Assembly: GCA_013002375.1 (NCBI GenBank)
Contig: JABDJW010000016.1
Coordinates: forward strand, 1 to 24,207
Source: Acidimicrobiales bacterium
GTDB taxonomy: Bacteria; Actinomycetota; Acidimicrobiia; Acidimicrobiales; SHLQ01
Direction: 5' to 3'
Length of the DNA stretch: 24,207 bases
Within the stretch, counting starts at the first letter, position 1. Each line of letters begins with the position of its first letter. The notes under the pieces were generated by a model that saw nothing but the letters and a program-made list of their open reading frames with translations, made no database searches and was not told the DNA's origin. Positions 8,108 through 15,202 of this stretch are shown one piece after another. The position numbers were made by a program, and so were the translations under genes.

Positions 8108-8135
8108 ACCCTAGAGAACCCGATGCCCGGGTCAG
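8108..8135 (-). promoter_or_regulatory. Putative promoter of the acyl-CoA synthetase gene
   Basis: On the minus strand CTGACC (8135-8130) and TAGGGT (8113-8108) are separated by 16 bp. The predicted start site leaves a leader of about 24 nt containing the GGGGGAA ribosome site before the ATG at 8077. Confidence 0.35.
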
Positions 8136-8210
8136 AAAATGGTCCTGGGTCGCGGTGTCGTGGCGGGGTTGGTACAGCAGCATCTCGACCTCGCTGGTGA
8201 TGGCGAGCGC

Positions 8211-8216
8211 TAGTGT
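8211..8216 (+). promoter_or_regulatory. -10 box (TAGTGT), probable leaderless start
   Basis: TAGTGT ends exactly 6 nt before the ATG at 8223, the spacing expected when transcription starts at the A of the start codon. No ribosome-binding site is seen upstream. Confidence 0.45.
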
Positions 8217-8222
8217 GCCGAC

Positions 8223-9059
8223 ATGAGCGAGCCGTTGTGGTCGATTCACCAAACCGAGGGCGTCCGGGTGCCAATCGACGACTTCGAGGCAATTCTCGAT
8301 GGTCAACGGGCCCGTTTCGCCGCGGTCTTCGGTGACCTCGATGCCGACCGCTGGCGCTCGGGCACTCGCTGCTCGGATTGGAATGCTCACACCGTCATGC
8401 GTCATCTCACCGACGCGGTCGAGGTGCACCTGTCCGGCTTCACCGGCGTCGCGCCTGACTTCGTCGAGCCCTCGAAGGGCTTCGATCCGCAGGTCACCCC
8501 GGACGAGTGGCTGACCGCGAGCGCCGGCGAGTCACCAGCCGCAACGCTCGATCGCTACGACCGGGCGGCGCGGGCGATCCGCGAGCACGCCCTCGCTGAC
8601 TACCGCGCCGGCGTTCACCGAATTGCCACGGGGCCGTACGGGCCGGCCCATTGGTCGGTGATCACCGTGCACATTCTGTGGGATGCCTGGCTGCATGAGC
8701 GCGACGTGTTCTTGGTGGACGGCGAGGTCGCGCCTCCGTCGATTTCGGGATCGGCCTCAGAACGGACGTTGGTTGCGCTCTACTCGACCCTCATGGCCAC
8801 CGTTCCCGGACACCGGGTGGGTCGGCCCCTCGCGGGCACGATCGAGCTGGAGGCCGACCGGCCGGTGTGGGCGCGCTTCGGCGGCGAGCAAGGCGCGCTC
8901 GAGGTCGCCGAGCTCGAGGCCGGCCCAGCGCCGGACCTCCGGGGTGTGCTGCCCGACGTCATCGATTCGATCGGTGGGCGGGGCCGCCCGTTGGCCGAGG
9001 TGTTGTCGGGGCCGCCGGCCATGGTGGAGTCGATGGCGATTCTCGGCGCGGTGATCTAG
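8223..9059 (+). CDS. MDMPI / DinB-fold thiol-dependent enzyme family protein
   Basis: 278 residues. The N-terminal four-helix domain follows the mycothiol-dependent maleylpyruvate isomerase pattern: RWRSGTRCSDWNAHTVMRHL, with H56/H61 in the first metal-site helix, and HILWDAWLHERDVFL, where D154 and H158 take the place of the usual E-xxx-H pair. The C-terminal part (residues ~190-270) resembles the MDMPI C-terminal/SCP2-like module. Family enzymes use a metal and a low-molecular-weight thiol for transfer or isomerisation. The gene lies 52 bp before a glutamate-cysteine ligase on the same strand, which hints that its thiol may be glutathione rather than mycothiol; this is inference. Confidence 0.8.
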   Translation: MSEPLWSIHQTEGVRVPIDDFEAILDGQRARFAAVFGDLDADRWRSGTRCSDWNAHTVMRHLTDAVEVHLSGFTGVAPDFVEPSKGFDPQVTPDEWLTASAGESPAATLDRYDRAARAIREHALADYRAGVHRIATGPYGPAHWSVITVHILWDAWLHERDVFLVDGEVAPPSISGSASERTLVALYSTLMATVPGHRVGRPLAGTIELEADRPVWARFGGEQGALEVAELEAGPAPDLRGVLPDVIDSIGGRGRPLAEVLSGPPAMVESMAILGAVI

Positions 9060-9099
9060 CAGATCTCACCGTTGGCGAAGAAAGTGCGCTTGAAACTGG

Positions 9100-9105
9100 C
9101 ACAAT
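9100..9105 (+). promoter_or_regulatory. -10-like box (CACAAT) before the glutamate-cysteine ligase
   Basis: CACAAT agrees with TATAAT at 4 of 6 positions and ends 6 nt before the ATG at 9112, the leaderless spacing also seen at other starts in this window. No convincing -35 box is found. Confidence 0.3.
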
Positions 9106-9111
9106 AGGGCG

Positions 9112-10224
9112 ATGGACGTCCGCGGCATCGTCGCCGAGTTGTTTGCACCGAGTTCGAGCCGGGTCGGGATCGAAGCCGAGTTCTTCACGGGCCTCCCCGA
9201 TGGCTCGCGGCCGTCGTTCGACCTGTTGACCCCGCTGGTCACCGAGGTGATGCCGGCCGGCGGGACGATCACGTTGGAGCCCGGCTCGCAGATCGAGGTG
9301 TCCACCGCGCCGCACGGGACCGCGGCCGCCGCGGCGACTGCGCTTCGAGCCGACGTCGCGGCGCTGATCGCCCGGCTCGACGGGTTGGGCATTGCGGCCC
9401 GGGGCGCGGCGATCGACACCGATCGGCCGCCCGAACGGACGACGGGAGAGGAGCGGTACCGTCACCTCGAACAGGAGCTCGATCGATTCAGCCCTGCGGG
9501 CCGTTGGATGATGACCAACACCTGCGCGCTGCAGATCAACGTGGGTGGCGGGCAGCTCACCGGGCAGACCTGGCGCGTCCTGAATCGGGTCGGTCCGCTC
9601 CTGACCGCGGCCTTCGCCAACTCTCCAGGGGTGGATGCCCAGGGTCGGTGGTGGCAGTCACTGCGGCAGGGGTGTTGGCTCTCGATGGATCCGCGCCGAG
9701 CTGCGCCTCCATTGGCTCGAACCGGCGATCGAGTCGACGACTACCTGGCCTATGCCCTGGCTGCGCCCCGGCTCTTCCCCGAGCCGGACGGGTTGGTGTT
9801 TGGCGAGTGGCTTCACGGTGCGGCGGAGCCGCGGCCGGCCCGGGCGGACTTCGTCCGTCACCTGTCGACGTTGTTCCCGCCGGTTCGGCCCCGCGGATGG
9901 TTCGAGATACGCAGTATCGACATGGTGCCGGTGGACGTGATCGAGGTCGTGGCCTTGACCGTTGCCACGCTGGTCGAGCCCGATGTCGTCGCCGAGGTCG
10001 ATCGGGTTGTCCAGACGGTGCCGACGGCCGAGACCGCGGCGATGCACGGTCTGCGAGCACCGGACTGTCAACGGGCGGCGGCCGCGTTGTTCGCGATCCT
10101 CGCCCAACACGATTCCAGCGGCCAGATCGGTTCGTTTGCCGACGACTACGTGCATCAAGGCCGTTGCCCGGGTGCCACCAGGCCCGATGAGGCCCAGATG
10201 CTCATGCCGCCCCTCAGCGCCTGA
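9112..10224 (+). CDS. Glutamate-cysteine ligase, GCS2/EgtA type
   Basis: 370 residues. Conserved blocks of the plant-type/EgtA glutamate-cysteine ligases are visible: VGIEAEFF at 18-25 (metal-binding Glu21/Glu23), TLEPGSQIEVSTAP, TNTCALQINVGGG and GWFEIRSIDMVP. The reaction joins the gamma-carboxylate of glutamate to cysteine using ATP. In mycobacteria the product feeds ergothioneine synthesis via EgtB-E, none of which is here. Instead the gene converges on gshB with an 11-bp overlap of the 3' ends, so supply of gamma-glutamylcysteine for glutathione is the better reading. The protein is somewhat shorter than characterised EgtA proteins but keeps all core motifs. Confidence 0.85.
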   Translation: MDVRGIVAELFAPSSSRVGIEAEFFTGLPDGSRPSFDLLTPLVTEVMPAGGTITLEPGSQIEVSTAPHGTAAAAATALRADVAALIARLDGLGIAARGAAIDTDRPPERTTGEERYRHLEQELDRFSPAGRWMMTNTCALQINVGGGQLTGQTWRVLNRVGPLLTAAFANSPGVDAQGRWWQSLRQGCWLSMDPRRAAPPLARTGDRVDDYLAYALAAPRLFPEPDGLVFGEWLHGAAEPRPARADFVRHLSTLFPPVRPRGWFEIRSIDMVPVDVIEVVALTVATLVEPDVVAEVDRVVQTVPTAETAAMHGLRAPDCQRAAAALFAILAQHDSSGQIGSFADDYVHQGRCPGATRPDEAQMLMPPLSA

Positions 10225-11170
10225 TGGCGCGCTCGATCCACTCGATGACGTCGAGGTCGGGGCGGGTGCCGGCGAGCTGACTGAGCTGGCGCAGCCCGGT
10301 CGGACTGGTGACGTTGACCTCGGAGAGGTAGCCGTCGATCACGTCGATGCCGACGAAGACCAGCCCGTCGGCCTTCAGGGACGGCGCGATCGCGGCGATG
10401 ACGCGGCGGTCGGCCTCGTCGACTTCGACGGCCTCGACCGACCCGCCGACGCAGATGTTGGCCCGGAAGTCGGCGTCGGTCGGGCGGCGCAGGATCGCGC
10501 CCAGAGGTTCGCCGTCGAGCAGGAGAATGCGTTTGTCGCCGTCCCGCACCCCGGGCAGAAACCGCTGGGCGACCACTGGTGTCTGGCCGCGAGCGGTCAT
10601 GGTGTCGACGATCGATGCGCCGTTGGGATCGTCGGGCCGGAGCAATATGACGCCTCGGCCGCCGTGACCCTCGATCGGTTTGATCACTGCGCCCCCCTGG
10701 GTCTGAGCGAACGCGTGCAGGTGGTCGGCGTCGGCGGTGACGATGGTCGGGGGTGTGATCTCGGGAAACCGGAGGGCGTAGAGCTTCTCGTTGGCGTCGC
10801 GGAGGCCGCGCGGTGCGTTGATCACCGGGGTCTGCCCGATCAGGTGATCGAGCAGCAGGGTGAGATGCAGGTACGCCAGGTCGAAGGGCGGGTCGGGCCG
10901 GACCAACACGGCCCCGACGGCTCCGAGATCGAGGTCGGCCGGTTCGCCCAATGTGAGTGGCGCCCACGACGACGCCTCGTCGATGATCGCCCGATGCGCC
11001 TGGGCCCGCACCGAGCCATCGCTCAGCGATATCGCATTGGCGGTGCAGTGCCACACGTCGTGGCCGCGCTCGCGGGCGGCCACCATGAGCCCGAACGAGG
11101 TATCGGTGGCGGCATCGACGGTGTCGGGGCCGTCCATGATCACGACGATGTCCAAGTTGGCGGCCTTCAT
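10214..11170 (-). CDS. gshB: Glutathione synthetase
   Basis: 318 residues, the normal length of bacterial GshB. The N-terminal domain has the family pattern DTSFGLMVAARERGHDV, RPDPPFDLAYLH (91-102) and RGLRDANEKLYALRFPE (121-137). The ATP-grasp part shows VIKPIEGHGGRG (162-173), GDKRILLLDGEPLGA, and near the C-terminus FVGIDVIDGYLSEVNVTSPTG with the Mg-binding Glu/Asn. It adds glycine to gamma-glutamylcysteine using ATP. It is tail-to-tail with the glutamate-cysteine ligase and divergent from the quinone oxidoreductase at 11224. The match to proteobacterial-style GshB is close enough to suggest ancient horizontal transfer, but base composition is like its neighbours. Confidence 0.92.
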   Translation of the reverse strand: MKAANLDIVVIMDGPDTVDAATDTSFGLMVAARERGHDVWHCTANAISLSDGSVRAQAHRAIIDEASSWAPLTLGEPADLDLGAVGAVLVRPDPPFDLAYLHLTLLLDHLIGQTPVINAPRGLRDANEKLYALRFPEITPPTIVTADADHLHAFAQTQGGAVIKPIEGHGGRGVILLRPDDPNGASIVDTMTARGQTPVVAQRFLPGVRDGDKRILLLDGEPLGAILRRPTDADFRANICVGGSVEAVEVDEADRRVIAAIAPSLKADGLVFVGIDVIDGYLSEVNVTSPTGLRQLSQLAGTRPDLDVIEWIERAIRR

Positions 11171-11223
11171 GCGCGGGGACGAGGGACTTGACCGTACCGC
11201 GAGCCGACTGCGAGATTCGACCG

Positions 11224-12285
11224 ATGACCGCCCCGACCACGATGCGAGCCTGGCGGACCCACCACTACGGCCCGCCGGTCGAAGCCCTGCGGTTCGATGA
11301 AGTGGCGGTACCCGAGCCGGGCCCGGGCGAGGTTCGCATCCGGGTCCAGGCCATTCCGCTCAACCTGAACGACCTCGAGCGGGTCAGTGGCGGCAACATG
11401 ATGGTCGAGCCCGATCTGCCGTACTGCGCGGGCATGGAGACGATGGGCATCGTCGACGCAGCGGGTGACGGGGCCGAGGCGCTGGTCGGCCGGCGGGTTG
11501 CGGCGACCACGACCATGGCTGTGGGCGGATTCGCCGAGTACGCGCTGGCCTCGGCCGCGTCGGCCTTCGAGATTCCCGACTCGATCGAGCTGCCCGACGC
11601 CGCTTGTCTGTACTTCCCGTTCCACCTGGCCTGGTTGGGGTTGTTCGATCGAGCCGATCTTCAGCCCGACCAGACCGTGCTGATCCACGCCGCCGCCGGT
11701 GGTTCCGGTTCGGCTGCGATTCAGCTGGCCAAGCACCGGGGCGCGACGGTCATCGCGTCGGTCGGGTCCGATGCCAAGAAGCAGCTGTGCCTCGATCTCG
11801 GCGCCGACGTGGTGATCAACTACTCGACCGAGGACATTGTCCCCGTCGTCATGGACCACACCGATCAACGGGGCGTCGATGTGGTGTTCGACAATGTGGG
11901 CGAAGCGGTGTTCGAGCCGTCGATGAACTGCGTGGCCTACAACGGGCACTACCTCATGATGGGTTTCGCCTCCAACAAGGCGGTGCTCGACGAGAAGTTC
12001 GTCGTCCCCCGCAAGGTGGCGATGGGGAATCTGAAACTGTGCGGTGTGTTGCTGGCGTATCAGGCCGACGACAACGTGGCCGCGATCAAGGGCATGATCG
12101 GCGCCAACTTCGCGCCGGCGTCGCTCGGTGCCGAGATCAACCGCCAGATCGTCGACCTCGTGCTGGCGGGTGCCATCCGGCCGCAGGTCGGCCGGGTCGT
12201 GGGCTTCGAGGAGATACCCGAGGCCCTGTCCGCGCTGGCCAAGCGGGAGACGGTCGGCCGGGTCGTGGCCCGACTCTGGGAGTAA
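11224..12285 (+). CDS. NADPH:quinone oxidoreductase family protein (MDR superfamily)
   Basis: 353 residues from the ATG at 11224 (TMRAWRTHHYGPPVEAL is the usual start of the family). A TTG 36 nt upstream is in frame but would add an unconserved extension. The cofactor loop is AAAGGSGSAAIQLAKHRGA, and DVVFDNVGE is the second conserved strand; structural and catalytic zinc ligands are missing. It probably reduces enones, quinones or enoyl-CoA-like substrates. Only 53 bp separate it from the divergent gshB. It is followed after 95 bp by the CFA synthase gene, which seems to have its own promoter. Confidence 0.9.
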   Translation: MTAPTTMRAWRTHHYGPPVEALRFDEVAVPEPGPGEVRIRVQAIPLNLNDLERVSGGNMMVEPDLPYCAGMETMGIVDAAGDGAEALVGRRVAATTTMAVGGFAEYALASAASAFEIPDSIELPDAACLYFPFHLAWLGLFDRADLQPDQTVLIHAAAGGSGSAAIQLAKHRGATVIASVGSDAKKQLCLDLGADVVINYSTEDIVPVVMDHTDQRGVDVVFDNVGEAVFEPSMNCVAYNGHYLMMGFASNKAVLDEKFVVPRKVAMGNLKLCGVLLAYQADDNVAAIKGMIGANFAPASLGAEINRQIVDLVLAGAIRPQVGRVVGFEEIPEALSALAKRETVGRVVARLWE

Positions 12286-12313
12286 GTCTGCAGTCGCGCG
12301 AGCCGGTCTGGCA

Positions 12314-12342
12314 TTGCACAGCCAGTGGCATCCGACTAACGA
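12314..12342 (+). promoter_or_regulatory. Putative promoter of the CFA synthase gene
   Basis: TTGCAC (12314-12319) and TAACGA (12337-12342) are spaced by 17 bp. The predicted leader is about 32 nt and contains AGAGG 8 nt before the ATG at 12381. Confidence 0.4.
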
Positions 12343-12380
12343 TGGAGGGAAGTCGACCAGGGGCGAAAAGAGGTCGGATC

Positions 12381-13694
12381 ATGAGCAACGCAATGGAGCA
12401 CGGGGACGGCACCAGCCGCTCGCCGAGCGCCGCGACCGAGCGATTGTTGCGGTTGGTGCTCGGTGATGATGCCGCGGGCATGCGGGTGGTCGGTTACGAC
12501 GGCACCGAGCTGGGCGACCCGCAGGCGACGACGACGCTTCGGATCACCTCGCCCGACTTCCTCCGGCGTGTGATCGCCGGCCGGGGAAGCGAACTCGCCT
12601 TCAGCCGGGCCTACGTGGCCGGCGACGTCGAGGTCGAAGGTGACATCTACGACATTCTGGCTCTGCGGGACCGGATCGGGTCGATCCGGTTCGGGCCGTC
12701 GGCCTGGCGCGACGCCGCTGCAGCACTCGGTATCCATGGCTTCGACGGCCTGACCCGACTGCGCCCGCCGCCGGCGCCGCCCGAAGAGATCAACGTGGCC
12801 GGCCGCCTGCACTCCGTGCGCCGCGATGCCAAGGCGATCTCGTCCCACTATGACGTGTCGAACGACTTCTACCGGTTGTTCCTCGGTCCGACGATGACCT
12901 ATTCGTGCGCAGTATTCGAGCACGCGAACGACACGCTCGAACAAGCGCAGAGCAACAAGTACGAGCTGATCTGCCGGAAGCTGGGCCTGCGCCCGGGCAT
13001 GCGCTTGCTCGACATCGGCTGCGGCTGGGGTGGCATGGCGCTCCACGCAGCCCGCCAGCACGGGGTCTCGGTCGTCGGGGTGACCATCGCCTCCGAGCAG
13101 CGCGACCTGGCTCGCAAGCGGGTCGCCGATGCGGGCTTGGCCGGGCAGATCGACATCCGGCTCCAGGACTACCGGGAAGTCGCGGACGGTCCGTTCGATG
13201 CAGTTTCGTCGATCGGCATGTTCGAGCACGTCGGCAGCCAGCGCCTCGGCGACTACTTCGGGCGAATCGAGCAGCTACTCACGCCCGGTGGTCGCCTGCT
13301 GAACCACGCCATCAACTACTCCCAACCACCCAAGAAGGGTGGGCCCATCGATCCGGACGGCTTCATGGGGCGCTACGTGTTCCCCGATGGTGAGCTCTTG
13401 GAGCCGGGCCAAGTGGTGAGCGCGATCAACAGCAATGGGCTCGAGGTTCGGCATCTCGAATCGCTCCGCGAGCACTATGCCCTCACGCTTCGCGAGTGGG
13501 TGCGGCGGCTGGAGGACAACTGGAGCGAGGCGGTCCGGCTCACGTCGCCGGGGCGGGCCCGAGTGTGGCGGTTGTACATGGCGGCGTCGGCCCTGGGCTT
13601 CGAGAGCAACGAACTGAGCATCACCCAGATCCTCGCCAGCAAGACCGACGGCGGCGATTCGAAGATGGAACTGCGGCCCACCTGGGGCGTCTGA
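12381..13694 (+). CDS. Cyclopropane-fatty-acyl-phospholipid synthase family methyltransferase
   Basis: 437 residues, the length of two-domain CFA synthases. An N-terminal domain of ~130 residues with AFSRAYVAGDVEVEGD precedes the linker helix SHYDVSNDFY (155-164). TYSCA follows at 173-177, and the SAM loop LLDIGCGWGGMA at 209-220. MFEHVG, the bicarbonate/active-site segment, and the late NYSQPP block are also typical. The enzyme transfers a methylene (or methyl) group from SAM to unsaturated acyl chains of membrane phospholipids; methylated-fatty-acid variants exist, so the exact product is open. The ATG was chosen for its AGAGG site. It converges with the LDI-like gene, 3 bp between stops. 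Confidence 0.9.
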   Translation: MSNAMEHGDGTSRSPSAATERLLRLVLGDDAAGMRVVGYDGTELGDPQATTTLRITSPDFLRRVIAGRGSELAFSRAYVAGDVEVEGDIYDILALRDRIGSIRFGPSAWRDAAAALGIHGFDGLTRLRPPPAPPEEINVAGRLHSVRRDAKAISSHYDVSNDFYRLFLGPTMTYSCAVFEHANDTLEQAQSNKYELICRKLGLRPGMRLLDIGCGWGGMALHAARQHGVSVVGVTIASEQRDLARKRVADAGLAGQIDIRLQDYREVADGPFDAVSSIGMFEHVGSQRLGDYFGRIEQLLTPGGRLLNHAINYSQPPKKGGPIDPDGFMGRYVFPDGELLEPGQVVSAINSNGLEVRHLESLREHYALTLREWVRRLEDNWSEAVRLTSPGRARVWRLYMAASALGFESNELSITQILASKTDGGDSKMELRPTWGV

Positions 13695-13697
13695 ACG

Positions 13698-15176
13698 TCA
13701 GCCGGCGGGCCGGATCTCGAGATCGGCGGTGACGCATCGTGCCGTGACGATCAGGCCGTCGGGTCCCGATTCGACGCTCGTGCCGTCCGACCCTTCGGTG
13801 GTCCACTCACCCTCGACACCGCGCACGGTGAATGTGGTGGTCTGCTCCGGGTTGTCTCGCACCGGAGCAAGGCTGACCTGGAGCGCGCCGTTCACCCAAT
13901 CGGCTCGGCGCAACGCCATGGTCGGGAAGTCGACACCGACGATCTGGGGGCACGGATCGATCGGGGCGGACGACAACCGCTCCCACATGCCGAGGTCGCT
14001 GGCCTCGGCCGCAGCCAGGAAGGCGTTGAACTGGCCCCGGGGATGGGGTTCGTTCAGGCCGAGGCCCCAGGTGAACTCACCGCGATCGTCATCCCAGGTG
14101 GGCTCGTACGACGCCTCGATCGCTTCGGACAGCCGAGCGTCCATCTCGGCGTCGCCCCACTCGCGGGCCAACAACTGTGATGCGCCATAGGCGCGGCCGG
14201 CCGGGATCGGAATGTGCAGTTCGTCGTTGAAACCGTGCGACGCGCACGCCGCTTCCCACAACCGTTGCGCGTCGAGCGGCTCCTGGGGCGCGGCGTAGAA
14301 CGACGTGACGCCGGCGGTGAACACCGGGAGCCGATGATGGATGTCGAGCGTCGGGTCGTAGTAGAGCGTGGTCATGTCCGGCAGGTTCTCGCCGGCCAGA
14401 TCGAGGTAGTGCTCGCGGGCATGACGCCACCACGGCGTGAAGGCCTGCTGGTGATAGTCGGTGCCGTGGCGGTTGTCGTGGAGTCTCAGACCGAGACCTG
14501 CTCCGGCCAGTCAAAATGGCCAGATCTTGGTGTTCTCTCAATGACAGCCGATCGGCGCGGCCAGCCACTGTTGGCAGAGGTGCTCGGCGATGGCCGAGTG
14601 GGTCCAGGTGAAGGTGTGCTCGCCGTCGCGGATCATGTCAAACGGCTCGTTCCACCGGTCGTCGTCGCCGGCGATCATGGAGCGAATGCCCAACAACAGC
14701 AGGAAGAAGCCCTTGTAGAACAACATGCCATCGGCCGCGATCGGATCCATCTGGACGCCGTACGGTTCGATGCCATTGGCGGTCCAGCCCGGTACGTCGT
14801 AGTCGCCGAACAGGTCGGCAGGGATGAGCATGCGGTAGTGGTCGGGGTAGTCGGTGCGATCGGGATCGGGGCCGAACTGGGTCAGCCAATCGGCGGCCGA
14901 CCACCAGCCGGTGTGGCGCTCGATGAGTTGATCGAGGATGCGCACGTACGGTTCGGTCCAGGCCGGCGTGCGGTGCGCCATCAGCCCCATGGCGTAGGAG
15001 GAATCGACCAGATCGAATCGGTGCCAGCTGGCCATGGGCGCGTCCGAGCGATCGTCCCAGTGGGGGTGGGGATGCCCGCTCCGGCTCCAGTCGTCGGGGG
15101 TGTGGGCCTTGCGGTGCAGGTAGCGCAGCCACCCGAGCGAACGGTCGGAAAGTCGGTGCTCGCCGGGAACGGTCAT
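13698..15176 (-). CDS. Linalool dehydratase/isomerase-like protein, predicted selenoprotein with two in-frame TGA (Sec) codons
   Basis: One frame of 493 codons is interrupted only by TGA at 14538-14540 (residue 213) and 14511-14513 (residue 222). Read through, the segment is GCH-U-ENTKIWPF-U-LAGAG, then HDNRHGTDY. From memory, linalool dehydratase-isomerase of Castellaniella has CEPDNYFVQC followed by DRLHGTDY: the same nine-residue spacing between its two catalytic cysteines and the same motif after them. Both TGAs therefore sit exactly on the catalytic Cys positions. Both halves carry family-like sequence (FDLVDSSYAMGLM and MLFYKGFF before, FTAGVTSFYAAP after), and 264 further codons remain open. 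The family dehydrates or isomerises tertiary or allylic alcohols. Other genes here use TGA as an ordinary stop, so recoding would be local. The gene follows the P450 by 26 bp. Alternatives are a pseudogene with two nonsense mutations, or two separate ORFs; both fit worse. Confidence 0.82.
14480..14504 (-). promoter_or_regulatory. Predicted SECIS-like hairpin after the second TGA
   Basis: In the minus-strand RNA GUCUC (14497-14493) pairs perfectly with GAGAC (14487-14483) around a GGUCU loop (14492-14488). GGA (14504-14502) can pair with UCC (14482-14480) beyond a 4-nt bulge. The loop starts 18 nt after the TGA at 14511-14513. As I recall, E. coli fdhF has the same GGUCU loop sequence at about the same distance. 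The stem uses AGA for Arg, a codon otherwise uncommon in this GC-rich window, suggesting selection on RNA structure. Confidence 0.65.
14502..14524 (-). promoter_or_regulatory. Possible second SECIS-like hairpin after the first TGA
   Basis: In the minus-strand RNA UCUGGCCA (14524-14517) pairs with UGGCCGGA (14509-14502), 8 bp with one G-U, around the loop UUUUGAC, which contains the second UGA. The loop begins 21 nt after the first TGA, inside the usual bacterial range. The loop lacks a G in its first two positions, so it is a less typical SECIS than the next hairpin. Confidence 0.4.
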
Positions 15177-15202
15177 GGTTCGACCCTACCCAGTGGCGCG
15201 CA

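Noticed and set aside
9096..9111. TGGCAC element before the glutamate-cysteine ligase as a sigma-54 promoter
   Set aside because: The required GC-type -12 element is missing at the correct spacing, and sigma-54 is generally absent from Actinobacteria.
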